A stretch of DNA of 64,000 bases. Source: Rhodothermaeota bacterium MED-G19. GTDB taxonomy: Bacteria; Bacteroidota; Bacteroidia; Cytophagales; MED-G16. The translations under genes were made by a program, and so were the position numbers. The notes beneath the pieces were generated by a model that saw only the letters and a list, made by a program, of their open reading frames with translations, was not told the origin of the DNA and searched no databases. Below are positions 9,038-18,635 of this stretch, piece by piece. How positions within the stretch are numbered: the first letter of the stretch is position 1; each line of letters opens with the position of its first letter. The stretch is taken from the NCBI GenBank assembly GCA_002457315.1, contig NTKI01000004.1:1-64000 (forward strand), read 5' to 3'.

Positions 9038-9045
9038 CAAATATA
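9038..9045 (-). promoter_or_regulatory. -7 promoter element (TATATTTG) for tRNA-Thr
   Basis: On the minus strand TATATTTG followed by CC is an exact match to TAnnTTTG, placed 17 bases upstream of the mature tRNA 5' end. No convincing -33 element is seen. Confidence 0.65.
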
Positions 9046-9102
9046 ATATCAATTTAAAAAGAAAAAAATCTTATACTCAAAGTAATATTTCTTTATATAA
9101 AA

Positions 9103-9618
9103 TTAATTAGATAATGCAAGTTCGTTATTGATTAAGGTTGGATCAAAGAAATGGTATGCTTCAACAATTTTACCATCTTCCCATCTAAATCCATGATGTA
9201 CTAAAATCCTTACTTCTTCTTTAGAAAACTTGCCTATTCCTGTCCATTCAAACCAGGCCATAGACCATATATTACCATTATTGTAATTAGCGGTTGTAAG
9301 AGTTATAGGTTGGTTTTTATTGTTTGATATATTATCAAAAAGATCGTGATGTGAAGATGCGCCTGAGAGCCACCCTTCTTTATCAACATTATCAGTATTA
9401 AAGTAGCAATCTACATTTTCAGAGATCATATATTCAATACTTCTGAAATTATTTTCAGCATAAGCCTGCATTAATTTTTTAGTCATTAATGACTCATCGC
9501 TTTTCTCATTGAGAGTACCCGATAAATCACCAAGAGATACATTATTATCTGTTTTTTCTTCATTAATACATGAGAATATTAACAAAAAAGATGTTATAAA
9601 TAAAATGAAGTTTTTCAT
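9103..9618 (-). CDS. SnoaL/NTF2-like lipoprotein
   Basis: The 171-residue product begins with a lipoprotein signal ending IFSC (Cys17). The remainder, with MQAYAENNF, an aromatic Trp-rich strand pair (IWSMAWFEWTG) and the C-terminal HHGFRWEDGKIVEAYHFFDP, is the pattern of a cone-shaped NTF2-like/SnoaL domain, which binds small molecules or acts as an isomerase or hydrolase in other proteins. No catalytic set can be named here. It is a monocistronic-looking gene: a TAAATTTG element lies 28 bases upstream of the ATG, and tRNA-Thr follows downstream. Confidence 0.7.
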   Translation of the reverse strand: MKNFILFITSFLLIFSCINEEKTDNNVSLGDLSGTLNEKSDESLMTKKLMQAYAENNFRSIEYMISENVDCYFNTDNVDKEGWLSGASSHHDLFDNISNNKNQPITLTTANYNNGNIWSMAWFEWTGIGKFSKEEVRILVHHGFRWEDGKIVEAYHFFDPTLINNELALSN

Positions 9619-9646
9619 ATTGTTTTAAATTAAAGTTTTGAAAAAA

Positions 9647-9654
9647 CAAATTTA
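9647..9654 (-). promoter_or_regulatory. -7 promoter element (TAAATTTG) for the SnoaL-like lipoprotein gene
   Basis: TAAATTTG on the minus strand exactly matches TAnnTTTG, 28 bases before ATG 9618. It overlaps the last codon and stop of the upstream DUF2279 gene, so the lipoprotein gene probably has its own promoter. Confidence 0.55.
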
Positions 9655-10551
9655 AAAATAAATGTAATGTCCCTTTAACTTTTTATTAGAAAACTCAAGA
9701 GCAGGTAGAGGAATTTTAATATAACTAAGAGAATTAAATATTGTTTTTAATATTTTAGAATTTGTTTTTATTTTTGAAAAATTTATATCAAGAGATAGAT
9801 AATATTGTCTATATCTTTTGTAAAATGGAAGAGTTTTACCTCTATAAGTTTTTCTGTTTTCAAACTCTCCAAGCATTCCATTAGATCCATATCCAAATGA
9901 TAAATTTATCCATTCTGGTATTTTATTGATTTTAAATATTCTATTAGGTGAAAAAGAAAACCAATAAGTGTAACCATTATAATCATAAACAAATTCAGAT
10001 AGTAAATTGTTTTTGCCTAATAAACCATTAGCATTTTGAGCATAAACTGATCTACTAAATGATAATTTAGGTCTTATGAGCTGTTCATTAAATAATTTTT
10101 GTTGTGCAATAAAAAATAGTGATCCGAATGAGTTTGCTAACATATCATACCAAGAAAATCCCCAACCCTCATAGTATGCATCAAATATTTCAATTGGAGT
10201 TTCAAGTAAAAGACCTTGCGAACCTCCAAACAATAAAGATTGTTTTTCAGAAAAATTAAACTTTTTTAGAAGAGAATAACCGACATTACTTTCAAGATAT
10301 GATATATAAAAATGACCTAATTTATCAATTTGATTCCACCCTTTAAAATCATTATATGAATGAAAAGGAACTCTACTCTTATCATCATACCACTGGTGTT
10401 TTAAGTATGTTATTGCGCCAGTTAATACTATTCCCTCAACAGCTAAAAACTTATAAAAATTTTTATCAATTTTATTATTAATACTATCTCTTGAAAATAA
10501 ATTATGATTTAATAATAATATTGAAAAAAAAATAAGAAAAAAATTTTTCAA
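9652..10551 (-). CDS. DUF2279-family exported protein with TTG start
   Basis: The mature frame starts best at TTG 10551, giving KNFFLIFFSILLL, a typical signal peptide; longer starts reach back to 10608 inside the dehydratase gene and would put a charged stretch before the signal. The body (GWNQIDKLGHFYISYL, ETPIEIFDAYYEGWGFSWYDMLANSFGS) matches the DUF2279/YfiM-like family, conserved in Bacteroidota and of unknown function, with several predicted amphipathic or membrane-lying helices and a C-terminal strand-rich half that could be part of a beta-barrel. The TTG overlaps the TGA stop of the dehydratase gene (TTGA), suggesting coupled translation. Confidence 0.7.
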   Translation of the reverse strand: MKNFFLIFFSILLLNHNLFSRDSINNKIDKNFYKFLAVEGIVLTGAITYLKHQWYDDKSRVPFHSYNDFKGWNQIDKLGHFYISYLESNVGYSLLKKFNFSEKQSLLFGGSQGLLLETPIEIFDAYYEGWGFSWYDMLANSFGSLFFIAQQKLFNEQLIRPKLSFSRSVYAQNANGLLGKNNLLSEFVYDYNGYTYWFSFSPNRIFKINKIPEWINLSFGYGSNGMLGEFENRKTYRGKTLPFYKRYRQYYLSLDINFSKIKTNSKILKTIFNSLSYIKIPLPALEFSNKKLKGHYIYF

Positions 10552-11501
10552 AATAATGACTTTATTTTTTTTATATCGATATTTCCACCACACACAACTA
10601 CTAAGCATTTAGACTTTGGATTTATTTTAATTTTATTAAATAATATTGGAACAAAACATGCAGATGCTGCTGGTTCTGGAACAATTTTTAATCTTTCAAG
10701 CATCATTCTTAAAGATTCAATCATTTCCTCTTCTGAAACATTAATAATATCATCTACATATTCCTTTACATACTCAAAAGTTAACTTTCCTGCAAATGGA
10801 GCAGCTAATGTGTCAGCAATTGTTTTATTATTAAATGTGTCAAATAATTCTGGCTTATTAGATTTAATACTGTTAGTCATTACATTAGAATTAATAGGTT
10901 CGACACCAATTACTTTTATTTTTGGATTAAATTGTTTTAAAACACTTGCCATTCCAGAGATCAAGCCTCCCCCTCCTATACTTATAAAAGCATAATCTAA
11001 ATCTTTAATTTTATCTATAACTTCTAATGCAGTAGTACCTTGCCCTAATATAATATCAATGTCATCAAAAGGGTGAACAAATGAGAGTCCTTCTTTCTTT
11101 ATTATACTTTCACATTTATCCATCATATTTCCTTTAGTTAAAATAACTTCACCTCCATATGATTTAGTAGCTTCAATTTTTAACTTTGATGCTGTATTAG
11201 GCATTACAATTTTTGATTTTATATCAAACTGTGAACAAGCCCATGATGTTGCTTGAGCATGATTTCCTGCAGAAATAGCTATTACACCATTTTCCCTTTC
11301 TTTCTCTGATAATTGAAGAACTTTATTTATGGCACCTCTAGCTTTAAAAGACCCGGTCTTTTGCATTAATTCAAGTTTAAAATAAATGTCAAGATTGAAC
11401 ATTTTATTAAAAGAATTAGATGATATAATAGGAGTATTATTAATATATGGATTTATTAGATTTAATGACTGATAAAATTTATCTAAAATTGGAAATTTCA
11501 A
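10548..11501 (-). CDS. PLP-dependent threonine/serine dehydratase, short form without ACT domain
   Basis: The 317-residue protein is a fold-type II PLP enzyme: GSFKARGA carries the PLP lysine (Lys53), SAGNHAQ binds the substrate carboxylate, and GGGGL binds the PLP phosphate. The length and the absence of a C-terminal ACT domain fit catabolic threonine dehydratase or serine racemase, so it converts L-threonine to 2-oxobutyrate (or serine to pyruvate) in the cytoplasm and is probably not isoleucine-feedback regulated. The start is TTG 11501, overlapping the TGA of the DUF349 gene by 4 bases; the next Met is 34 residues in, inside the fold. Confidence 0.88.
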   Translation of the reverse strand: MKFPILDKFYQSLNLINPYINNTPIISSNSFNKMFNLDIYFKLELMQKTGSFKARGAINKVLQLSEKERENGVIAISAGNHAQATSWACSQFDIKSKIVMPNTASKLKIEATKSYGGEVILTKGNMMDKCESIIKKEGLSFVHPFDDIDIILGQGTTALEVIDKIKDLDYAFISIGGGGLISGMASVLKQFNPKIKVIGVEPINSNVMTNSIKSNKPELFDTFNNKTIADTLAAPFAGKLTFEYVKEYVDDIINVSEEEMIESLRMMLERLKIVPEPAASACFVPILFNKIKINPKSKCLVVVCGGNIDIKKIKSLF

Positions 11502-13198
11502 ACTTTATTAATAAGATTAAGCTGTAGTTTTAGAGATTCTATTTCTTTATCTGAATCATTAATCTTAACCATATATTCTTTCTTTAGATTATCAGCCGCA
11601 ACTGATTCTTTTAGATAGTAAATATTATTTTTTAAGTTTTTAATTTCTGACTGAATAGCATTAATTTTTTTAATAATATCCGATTTCTTTTTAATAATCT
11701 TATTTTTTGAATAAGGATTTTTAGCTAATGAGTTTAATTCAATAATAAATTTAAATTTATCAAAATCATCTTTATTCATTAAAGAAGAAGACTTTTCAAC
11801 AACTTTATCTATGATATTTTTAAACATATCTTTCATTTCATCAATTTTTTCTTTTGGAACATGACCTGCCTCTAAGAACTTAACTTGTAGTTTAAAGAAT
11901 TCGTCTTGATTAAAATTATCACTTGATAATAATTGCTCTATATCATTACACGCCTTAATTTTAATATTTAAATTATCTTCATAAATCTTAATAGTATCTT
12001 TATCTTCTAACCTCATTCTCTCATAAAAGAAATCGCAAACTTCCTTAAATTCCTTGTATATTTTATCTTTATCTTTAATAGGAACCTTACCTATTTTTTT
12101 CCATTCTTTTTGTACTGATTGTATTTCCTTTGATGTTTCTTCCCACTGATCACTATCTTTTAAGGAGTTAACTCTTTCAATCAAATCTTTTTTGAGTTTT
12201 AGATTATTTTTATATGAATCATCTATCTTTTTAAAAAAACTTGATTTGTTATTAAAAAATTCTTTAAATGAATTCCAAAATTCTTTGCTTATATTTCTAT
12301 TTGAATTTTTTGGAACCCCTCCAATTGAATTCCATTTATCTTTAAGCCCTAAAACTTCTCTAGTTTTATTATTCCATTCCTTAAAGTGTTCAGTTTTAAA
12401 TGTTTTAATTTGATTAATCTCATCTAATAGTTTTGTCTTTTTTTCTAAATTCTCACCAAGAGAAACTTTAATATTAGAAATAAACTCTTTTTTCTTTTTA
12501 TATACTTCATCAGAAGCATTTTTTAATCTATCCCATATCTCATTCTGTTTCTCTTTTGAAACAGGTCCTATATGCTTAAATTCTGAATGCAATTCATTTA
12601 ATTTTGATACTGATCTCATTACGTTAGAATCTTTAATTAATGATTCAGCTTTGTCGCAAATGAGAGTTTTAATCTCTAAATTTTTCTTTCTATCTAATTC
12701 CTTTAATTCAAAATATATACTTCTATTATCATAGAATCTGTCTAATAGTGCATTATAAGTAGTCCACAATGACTTATCCTTTGCATCATTTATTTGACCG
12801 ATCTCTTTCCATTTATTTTGGAGATCCTTAACCTTATTAAACGTATTTTTATCTTCAACACCATTTACTAAAACTCTCAATTCTTTTATTATTTCCTTCT
12901 TTTTCATTAACAATTTAAAAGGACTTAATTCTTTAATAGAAAGATCTTTTTCAACTGATTCTTCTGCTACAGATTTTGATGACTTCTCCTCAGAAATTTT
13001 AGAAGAACTCTTAGAGTTTGAATCTATCTTTTCTTTATCATTTTTACTTTTATTAACTGCAGACGATTTTGATGGTTTTGGACTTAAAGTTTTAGAAGTT
13101 TTTTTAGAATCAGATTCTTTAGAAACTTTTTTTATAGGTGATTTAATAGACTTGTCATCATCTACTTTGGCGCCATCTTTCTTTTTTAAAACAGACAT
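11498..13198 (-). CDS. DUF349-repeat protein with Ser/Lys-rich N-terminus
   Basis: The 566-residue protein has a low-complexity Lys/Ser-rich N-terminus (residues 1-88) and then five DUF349 helical repeats, recognisable by cores such as LQNKWKEIGQI, LHSEFKHIGPV, LKDKWNSIGGV, VQKEWKKIGKV and LQVKFLEAGHV. A coiled coil (about 500-560) ends the protein. DUF349 proteins are cytoplasmic, all-helical and of uncertain role. ATG 13198 sits only 4 bases after a perfect TAGATTTG element, so the mRNA leader is very short or absent. It leads an operon with the dehydratase and DUF2279 genes. Confidence 0.88.
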   Translation of the reverse strand: MSVLKKKDGAKVDDDKSIKSPIKKVSKESDSKKTSKTLSPKPSKSSAVNKSKNDKEKIDSNSKSSSKISEEKSSKSVAEESVEKDLSIKELSPFKLLMKKKEIIKELRVLVNGVEDKNTFNKVKDLQNKWKEIGQINDAKDKSLWTTYNALLDRFYDNRSIYFELKELDRKKNLEIKTLICDKAESLIKDSNVMRSVSKLNELHSEFKHIGPVSKEKQNEIWDRLKNASDEVYKKKKEFISNIKVSLGENLEKKTKLLDEINQIKTFKTEHFKEWNNKTREVLGLKDKWNSIGGVPKNSNRNISKEFWNSFKEFFNNKSSFFKKIDDSYKNNLKLKKDLIERVNSLKDSDQWEETSKEIQSVQKEWKKIGKVPIKDKDKIYKEFKEVCDFFYERMRLEDKDTIKIYEDNLNIKIKACNDIEQLLSSDNFNQDEFFKLQVKFLEAGHVPKEKIDEMKDMFKNIIDKVVEKSSSLMNKDDFDKFKFIIELNSLAKNPYSKNKIIKKKSDIIKKINAIQSEIKNLKNNIYYLKESVAADNLKKEYMVKINDSDKEIESLKLQLNLINKV

Positions 13199-13202
13199 AA
13201 TG

Positions 13203-13210
13203 CAAATCTA
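13203..13210 (-). promoter_or_regulatory. -7 promoter element (TAGATTTG) for the DUF349 operon
   Basis: On the minus strand TAGATTTG followed by CA is an exact TAnnTTTG match ending 4 bases before ATG 13198. A transcript started 5-7 bases after the element would have almost no leader. Confidence 0.65.
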
Positions 13211-13219
13211 TATAATATT

Positions 13220-13795
13220 TTAATTCAAAGAAGGGTCTTTAGGATAATTAGAAAATATTTTATTTTTTCCACCAAAATTAGATAAGAAAAGAGACCAAAA
13301 TTTATCATCTATTTTATCAAATAGTATATTAACATCATATTCATTGATAACTATCCATGAGTTTTGATCTATTTCTTCTTCTAGTTGATTAGGTGACCAA
13401 CCTGAATAACCACAAAAAAATTTACACTTTATATCGTGCTGTATTTCAACATCATTGTTTAGTATAAAATCCATATCTCCACCTAAAAAAACATCATCTA
13501 ATATTACATCAGAATTTGGAATTTTATTATAATTATGAATAAAATTTAAATATGATTTGTCAACAGGTCCACCTAAATAAAGGTTATTAAGAATTTTTTT
13601 GTTTAAATCTAATTTTAAAACATTTGGATGAATTTTTTCATTTAAAACATATCCAAGACTTCCTTCGTTATTATGTTCACATATTAAAATCAATGATCTT
13701 TGAAAGTTTGGATCTTTCATTAGGGGTTGAGAAAAAATTATGCTACCTTTTTTAACTTTGTTATTAGATTTAAAATTAAAATAATCAAATTTCAT
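13220..13795 (-). CDS. YqgE/AlgH-family protein
   Basis: The 191-residue product from ATG 13795 matches the YqgE/AlgH (UPF0301) family: KGSIIFSQPLMKDPNFQRSLILICEH at the start, GSLGYVLNE, LYLGGPVD, and the FCGYSGWSPNQLEEEI block. The family is cytoplasmic with a conserved groove and no proven biochemical activity; AlgH is a transcriptional regulator candidate in Pseudomonas. An alternative TTG start at 13813 adds six residues but leaves 2 bases to the divergent pdxH start, so ATG is preferred. Confidence 0.92.
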   Translation of the reverse strand: MKFDYFNFKSNNKVKKGSIIFSQPLMKDPNFQRSLILICEHNNEGSLGYVLNEKIHPNVLKLDLNKKILNNLYLGGPVDKSYLNFIHNYNKIPNSDVILDDVFLGGDMDFILNNDVEIQHDIKCKFFCGYSGWSPNQLEEEIDQNSWIVINEYDVNILFDKIDDKFWSLFLSNFGGKNKIFSNYPKDPSLN

Positions 13796-13815
13796 ATTAT
13801 TAATAATATTCAATT

Positions 13816-14454
13816 ATGAAAGAAATTCAAAACTTAAGAGTTGATTATTCAGGAAAAATATTAGATATAAAAAAATTAGATAAAAATCCTATAAATCAGT
13901 TCGAAGTATGGTTTAATGAATTAAAAACAAAAGATGTTATTGAGCCAAATGCAATGATATTATCAACAATATCAAAAAAGAATACAATAAATTCAAGAAC
14001 CGTTTTATTAAAAAATATCTCAGATAAAGGGTTTGTTTTTTATACAAATTATGAAAGTAGAAAAGGTGAAGATATAAATTATTGTAAAAATATTACTGCG
14101 GTTTTCTTATGGAAAAAAATAGAAAGACAAGTAATAATAAAAGGTATTGCTAATAAAATTAGTTCTAAGGAATCTAAAAAATATTTTGATTCAAGACCAA
14201 GAAAAAGTAGAATTGCCGCTTGGGCATCAAAACAAAGTAGAAATCTTAAAAATTCAGACGAATTAATTGAAAGTTTTAATTTTTATAATAAAAAATTTAA
14301 GGGTAAAGAAATTCCTTTACCAGGATTTTGGGGAGGTTACCTAATAGAACCTTCATCTATTGAGTTTTGGCAAGGCAGATCATCAAGAATGCACGATAGA
14401 ATATTATATGAAAAAAAAGATAACAAATGGTATGTTTCTAAACTATATCCTTAG
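13816..14454 (+). CDS. pdxH: Pyridoxamine 5'-phosphate oxidase
   Basis: The 212-residue flavoprotein oxidises pyridoxine or pyridoxamine 5'-phosphate to PLP with FMN and O2, in the cytoplasm. Family blocks are all present: PNAMILSTISK, SRTVLLKNISDKGFVFYTNY, SRIAAWASKQS, GFWGGYLIEPSSIEFWQGR and the C-terminal RLxP-like SKLYP. Length is typical (about 210-220). The gene faces AlgH with almost no gap and its stop overlaps that of bshB1 by 4 bases in convergent orientation. Confidence 0.97.
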   Translation: MKEIQNLRVDYSGKILDIKKLDKNPINQFEVWFNELKTKDVIEPNAMILSTISKKNTINSRTVLLKNISDKGFVFYTNYESRKGEDINYCKNITAVFLWKKIERQVIIKGIANKISSKESKKYFDSRPRKSRIAAWASKQSRNLKNSDELIESFNFYNKKFKGKEIPLPGFWGGYLIEPSSIEFWQGRSSRMHDRILYEKKDNKWYVSKLYP

Positions 14455-15170
14455 ATTAAATTATCTATAGAGGTTATTTTTAATTTGTTTTCTGAAGTAA
14501 ATCCTTCACCATGTGACACGCCAATAGAATGACCCAATTCTATAGATCGTGATCTAATAAACCTCATAAAATCTTTTGTTGATATAAATGATTCCTCTTC
14601 TTTACTTTCAGGATCATAGAACTGACTCTTAAAGCAATTTATTGCTTTAATCTTAATATCAAAATATTTTGATACATCAACAATAAAGTCTGGTATAACA
14701 TAATTATTCTGAATAGAGTAAAGTAATAATTTTGGTCTCCAGGGTTCTTGAATATTATTATTTTTATTTGATTTAATTTTAACTAAACCTGATATAAAAC
14801 ATGCTTTTTTTACTAATCTAGCTGCTGATTCATGGTCAGGATGTCTATCAGTTTTGGAATTTGTAATAACAACTCTTGGTTTAAACTCTCTAATTTGTTC
14901 TACTACTTTTAAAACTGATTCTTCATTATCAGATATAAATCCATCTCTTAATTCTAGATTATTCCTAAACTTTACTCCTAATACTTTAGCAGCAGCAGTA
15001 GCTTCCTTAATTCTTATCTTACCTGATCCTCTGGTTCCTAGTTCACCTCTAGTTAAATCAATCATTCCAACTGACATACCTTTATCAATTGAAGATAAAA
15101 TTGTTCCTGAACAACACAATTCAGCATCATCAGGATGAGCCATTATAACAAGTAAGTCAATTTTGGACAT
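14451..15170 (-). CDS. bshB1: Bacillithiol biosynthesis deacetylase BshB1
   Basis: The product (239 residues from ATG 15170) removes acetate from N-acetylglucosaminyl-malate, the second step of bacillithiol synthesis. It is a LmbE-type zinc deacetylase: AHPDDAE (His12, Asp15 zinc ligands), TRGELGTRG and the RHPDHESAARL motif with the third ligand. Longer frames reach back to 15287 but those lie inside trxB and read through its end; the ATG at 15170 gives the canonical MSKIDLLVIMAHPDD start, 4 bases after the trxB stop. Cotranscription with thioredoxin reductase links two thiol-redox functions. Confidence 0.93.
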   Translation of the reverse strand: MSKIDLLVIMAHPDDAELCCSGTILSSIDKGMSVGMIDLTRGELGTRGSGKIRIKEATAAAKVLGVKFRNNLELRDGFISDNEESVLKVVEQIREFKPRVVITNSKTDRHPDHESAARLVKKACFISGLVKIKSNKNNNIQEPWRPKLLLYSIQNNYVIPDFIVDVSKYFDIKIKAINCFKSQFYDPESKEEESFISTKDFMRFIRSRSIELGHSIGVSHGEGFTSENKLKITSIDNLI

Positions 15171-15174
15171 AATT

Positions 15175-16104
15175 TTAATTATTTGAAATAAACCTCTCTG
15201 CATCAAGAGCTCCCATACAACCTGATCCTGCAGCAGTAACTGCCTGACGATATATTTTATCTTGTGCATCACCAGTTGCAAATACACCTGGAATATTTGT
15301 AAGAGTTGAACCTGGTTTAGTAATTACATAACCACTATCATCTAAATTAAGTTGATTCTTAAAAATATCAGTATTTGGTTGATGCCCAATAGCAATAAAG
15401 ACACCACTTAATTTAATATTTTTAGATTGATTAGAGACATTATTAATAATATTAATACCATTAACAGATTCATCTCCTTTTATTTCTTTAATCTCAGAAT
15501 TCCAATGAATTTCAATTTTTTCATTTTCTTTAATTCTGTTTTGCATGATAAAAGATGCTCTCATTTCATCTCTTCTTATAATTAAATAAACTTTATTAGT
15601 AAGTTTAGATAAATACAGAGCTTCTTCTGCTGCTGTATCGCCTCCTCCAACTACTGCAACATCTTGACCTCTAAAGAAAAACCCATCACAAACAGCACAG
15701 GCTGATACACCCTTACCATTTAACCTCTGCTCTGACTCTAAGTTTAACCATTTTGCTGAAGCTCCAGTAGAAATTATCACAGATTTAGCAATTATTTTTT
15801 CATTATTATCTGAGAATGCAATAAGTGTAGATGATGAAAAATCAACAGATGAAATCATTCCTGATGTTATATCTGCTCCAAACCTTCCAGCTTGTTTTTC
15901 AAAATCAATCATCATTTCTGGACCCATTATTCCAGAAGGATAACCAGGATAATTTTCTACATCAGATGTGATTGTTAATTGTCCACCTGGTTGATCTCCT
16001 TTGTATAGCAGAGTTTTAAGACCAGCCCTTGATGTATAAATTGCCGCAGTATAACCAGCTGGACCAGATCCAATTATTAAAACATCAACACTTATTTCTT
16101 TCAT
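15175..16104 (-). CDS. trxB: Thioredoxin reductase
   Basis: The 309-residue cytoplasmic FAD/NADPH enzyme reduces thioredoxin. Visible motifs are the FAD site GSGPAGYTAA (12-21), the redox-active CAVC (136-139) followed by DGFFF, the NADPH-binding GGGDTAAEE, and the C-terminal GVFATGDAQD FAD block. Length and order are those of low-molecular-weight bacterial TrxB. Its ATG shares one base with the pnp stop (TAATG-type overlap), so it is coupled to pnp and followed by bshB1. Confidence 0.95.
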   Translation of the reverse strand: MKEISVDVLIIGSGPAGYTAAIYTSRAGLKTLLYKGDQPGGQLTITSDVENYPGYPSGIMGPEMMIDFEKQAGRFGADITSGMISSVDFSSSTLIAFSDNNEKIIAKSVIISTGASAKWLNLESEQRLNGKGVSACAVCDGFFFRGQDVAVVGGGDTAAEEALYLSKLTNKVYLIIRRDEMRASFIMQNRIKENEKIEIHWNSEIKEIKGDESVNGINIINNVSNQSKNIKLSGVFIAIGHQPNTDIFKNQLNLDDSGYVITKPGSTLTNIPGVFATGDAQDKIYRQAVTAAGSGCMGALDAERFISNN

Positions 16105-18239
16105 TATTTTTTATCACCTTTATCTGGTCTTGGTAATAATGCTTTTCTAGATAGTCTAAACTTGCCAGATCTCCTATCTACTTCTATAAGTTTAACCTTA
16201 ATTTCCTCTCCCTCCTCTAATACTCCTTCCATGGTTTCAACTCTTTCCCATTTAATTTCAGAAATATGTAATAGGCCGTCTTTACCAGGCATAAACTCAA
16301 TAAAAGCACCAAAGTCTTTAATAGTCTTGACTTTACCTACATAAGTCTCTCCAACTTCAGGTACGGCTATAATAGCCTTCACTCTCTCGACTGCATTGTC
16401 CATATCTTCTTGATTTGAAGAAAAAATATTAACAACACCATGTTCTTCTACTTCCTCTACTAAAACAGTAGCACCAGACTCTTTTTGTATTTCCTGAATT
16501 ATTTTTCCACCAGGTCCAATAACAGCTCCAATCATATCTTTAGGAATGGACATTTTATAGGATCTAGGAGTATGAGCTTTTAAGTCAGATCTAGAACTTT
16601 TCATAGTTTTAGACATCTCCTTCAATATATGTAACCTTCCTTCCTTAGCTTGATTTAATGCTTCAGTAAGAATATCATATGATAAACCATCAATTTTAAT
16701 ATCCATCTGACAAGCTGTTATACCATCCTCAGTACCAGTTACTTTAAAATCCATATCACCTAAATGATCTTCGTCTCCTAAAATATCAGATAGTATTGCA
16801 TATTTTCCAGATTTAGAGTCAGAAATCATACCCATAGCTATTCCTGAAACAGGTTTTTTAATTTTAACACCAGCATCCATAAGGGCTAAACTTCCTGCAC
16901 AAACGGTAGCCATTGAAGATGAACCATTTGACTCAAGAATATCAGAAACAATTCTTATAGTGTAAGGATTATCTTCATCGGATGGCAACATATTTTTAAG
17001 TGCTCTAAGTGCTAGATTTCCATGACCAATTTCTCTTCTACCTGCTCCTCTATTTGGTCTAACTTCACCAGTTGAATAACCCGGAAAATTATAATGTAGT
17101 ATAAATTTATTGTATCCAGAATTCATTGCACCATCAATCATTTGTTCATCTAATTTTGTTCCTAGTGTAACAGATGTCAATGATTGGGTCTCTCCTCTAG
17201 TAAATACTGAAGAACCATGTGCATTTGGAAGATAGTCTACTTCAGACCATATTGGTCTAATTTCATCTAGTTTCCTTCCATCTAACCTTATTTTTTTATC
17301 TAAAACTGCATTCCTAATTGCATCTTTTTCAACTTCATGGAAGTATTTTTTAAATAAAAAATCATCAAAATCTTCACTTTCATCAATACTTGATAAATAT
17401 TTTTCTCTTACTTCACTAAAAGCTTCACCTCTTTTCTTTTTATCAGAAATTCCCTTTTCAGCAATTTTATAAAGATCTTTATATGTTTTGTCATGGATAT
17501 CTTTATTAAGATCTTCATCAGAGTTTTCATGAGAATACTCTCTGTTTCCATCACTTTTAATTTTTTTCAATAAATCATTTTGAAGTTCACATAAAGATTT
17601 TATTGCGTCATGAGCAACCTTAAGCGCTTCAACAATTTCATCCTCTGATACTTCTTTTGACTCACCCTCTACCATAGATATGTTCTCATATGATGCTCCT
17701 ACCATAAGATTAAGAGTAGAATTATCAATTTGTTCAGGTGTTGGGTTAACAATAAATTTACCATCTGTTTTAACAACCCTAACCTCTGATATTGGTCCAT
17801 TAAATGGTATATCCGAAACAGTTAAAGCAGCCGATGCAGCAAGTGCAGCAAGTGCATCTGGTAACACATCTTTATCAGCACTAATAAGGTTTAAAATGAC
17901 TTGGGTGTCAGCATGGTAGTCTGAAGGAAATAATGGTCTTAAAACCCTATCTACAAGCCTACAAATTAAAACTTCATGATCTGAAAGCCTCCCTTCTCTT
18001 TTCAAAAATCCACCGGGTATTTTTCCTGCAGAAGCAAACTTTTCTTGATAATCCACAGACAATGGAAGAAAATCCACATCATCCTTTGCATCTTTCTTCG
18101 AAACAGTTGAAGCTAATATCATGGTCTTTCCCATAGTGAGAACTACAGACCCATCTGCTTGTTTTGCTAACTTTCCAGTTTCAATTGAAACTTCTCTTCC
18201 ATCAGGAAGTTTTGTACTTACGTTTATAGGTTTAATCAT
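16104..18239 (-). CDS. pnp: Polyribonucleotide nucleotidyltransferase (PNPase)
   Basis: The 711-residue protein is a 3'-5' phosphorolytic exoribonuclease of RNA turnover. Domains in order: first RNase PH core, all-alpha linker, second RNase PH core with [14 protein letters not shown]-type and RREIGHG blocks, a KH domain ([12 protein letters not shown]) and a C-terminal S1 domain ([15 protein letters not shown]). Length matches the family (about 700-750). It lies 55 bases downstream of rpsO on the same strand, the widespread rpsO-pnp arrangement in which S15 and PNPase expression is linked. Confidence 0.97.
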   Translation of the reverse strand: MIKPINVSTKLPDGREVSIETGKLAKQADGSVVLTMGKTMILASTVSKKDAKDDVDFLPLSVDYQEKFASAGKIPGGFLKREGRLSDHEVLICRLVDRVLRPLFPSDYHADTQVILNLISADKDVLPDALAALAASAALTVSDIPFNGPISEVRVVKTDGKFIVNPTPEQIDNSTLNLMVGASYENISMVEGESKEVSEDEIVEALKVAHDAIKSLCELQNDLLKKIKSDGNREYSHENSDEDLNKDIHDKTYKDLYKIAEKGISDKKKRGEAFSEVREKYLSSIDESEDFDDFLFKKYFHEVEKDAIRNAVLDKKIRLDGRKLDEIRPIWSEVDYLPNAHGSSVFTRGETQSLTSVTLGTKLDEQMIDGAMNSGYNKFILHYNFPGYSTGEVRPNRGAGRREIGHGNLALRALKNMLPSDEDNPYTIRIVSDILESNGSSSMATVCAGSLALMDAGVKIKKPVSGIAMGMISDSKSGKYAILSDILGDEDHLGDMDFKVTGTEDGITACQMDIKIDGLSYDILTEALNQAKEGRLHILKEMSKTMKSSRSDLKAHTPRSYKMSIPKDMIGAVIGPGGKIIQEIQKESGATVLVEEVEEHGVVNIFSSNQEDMDNAVERVKAIIAVPEVGETYVGKVKTIKDFGAFIEFMPGKDGLLHISEIKWERVETMEGVLEEGEEIKVKLIEVDRRSGKFRLSRKALLPRPDKGDKK

Positions 18240-18294
18240 ATGTATATAATTTATTGATATAAGTCGTGAAAAACGATGTGAAAATAATTAAGAA

Positions 18295-18570
18295 CTACTT
18301 TCTAATATTAAGCTTTGCAATAATATCTCTATACCTATCAATATGTTTAGAAGAAAGATAATTTAATAATTTTCTTCTTTTACCAACAAGTCTTAACAGT
18401 CCCATTCTAGATGAGTGATCATGCTTATTTGTTTGTAAATGATCTGTAAGATGTTTAATTCGATAAGTAAACAAAGCTATTTGAGATTCAGCTGAACCTG
18501 TATCATTGTTTTTCTTTAACCGACCATGATCTTTGAAAATCTTTAGTTTTTCTTCTTTATCTAAATACAT
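18295..18570 (-). CDS. rpsO: 30S ribosomal protein S15
   Basis: The 91-residue product has the full S15 signature, including [44 protein letters not shown] and a C-terminal [13 protein letters not shown]. It binds the central domain of 16S rRNA and starts platform assembly. A TATTTTTG promoter element lies 41 bases upstream of the ATG, leaving a leader long enough for the S15 autoregulation known in other bacteria, though no specific fold was identified here. pnp follows in the same orientation. Confidence 0.97.
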   Translation of the reverse strand: MYLDKEEKLKIFKDHGRLKKNNDTGSAESQIALFTYRIKHLTDHLQTNKHDHSSRMGLLRLVGKRRKLLNYLSSKHIDRYRDIIAKLNIRK

Positions 18571-18611
18571 GCTTAGTCAAAGTTTAATTGTTTTATTCGT
18601 TAAAATTCAGG

Positions 18612-18619
18612 CAAAAATA
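18612..18619 (-). promoter_or_regulatory. -7 promoter element (TATTTTTG) for rpsO
   Basis: On the minus strand TATTTTTG followed by CC exactly matches TAnnTTTG. It lies 41 bases upstream of the rpsO ATG, in the 65-base gap after the LptF/G gene. Confidence 0.6.
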
Positions 18620-18635
18620 AGAAAATAATAACTGA

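Noticed and set aside
15171-15287. N-terminal extension of BshB1
   Set aside because: The extension lies in trxB in another frame and has no similarity to the family start MSKIDLLVIMAHPDD.
16162-18136. Plus-strand frames over pnp
   Set aside because: They are antisense to an intact PNPase with all domains recognisable.
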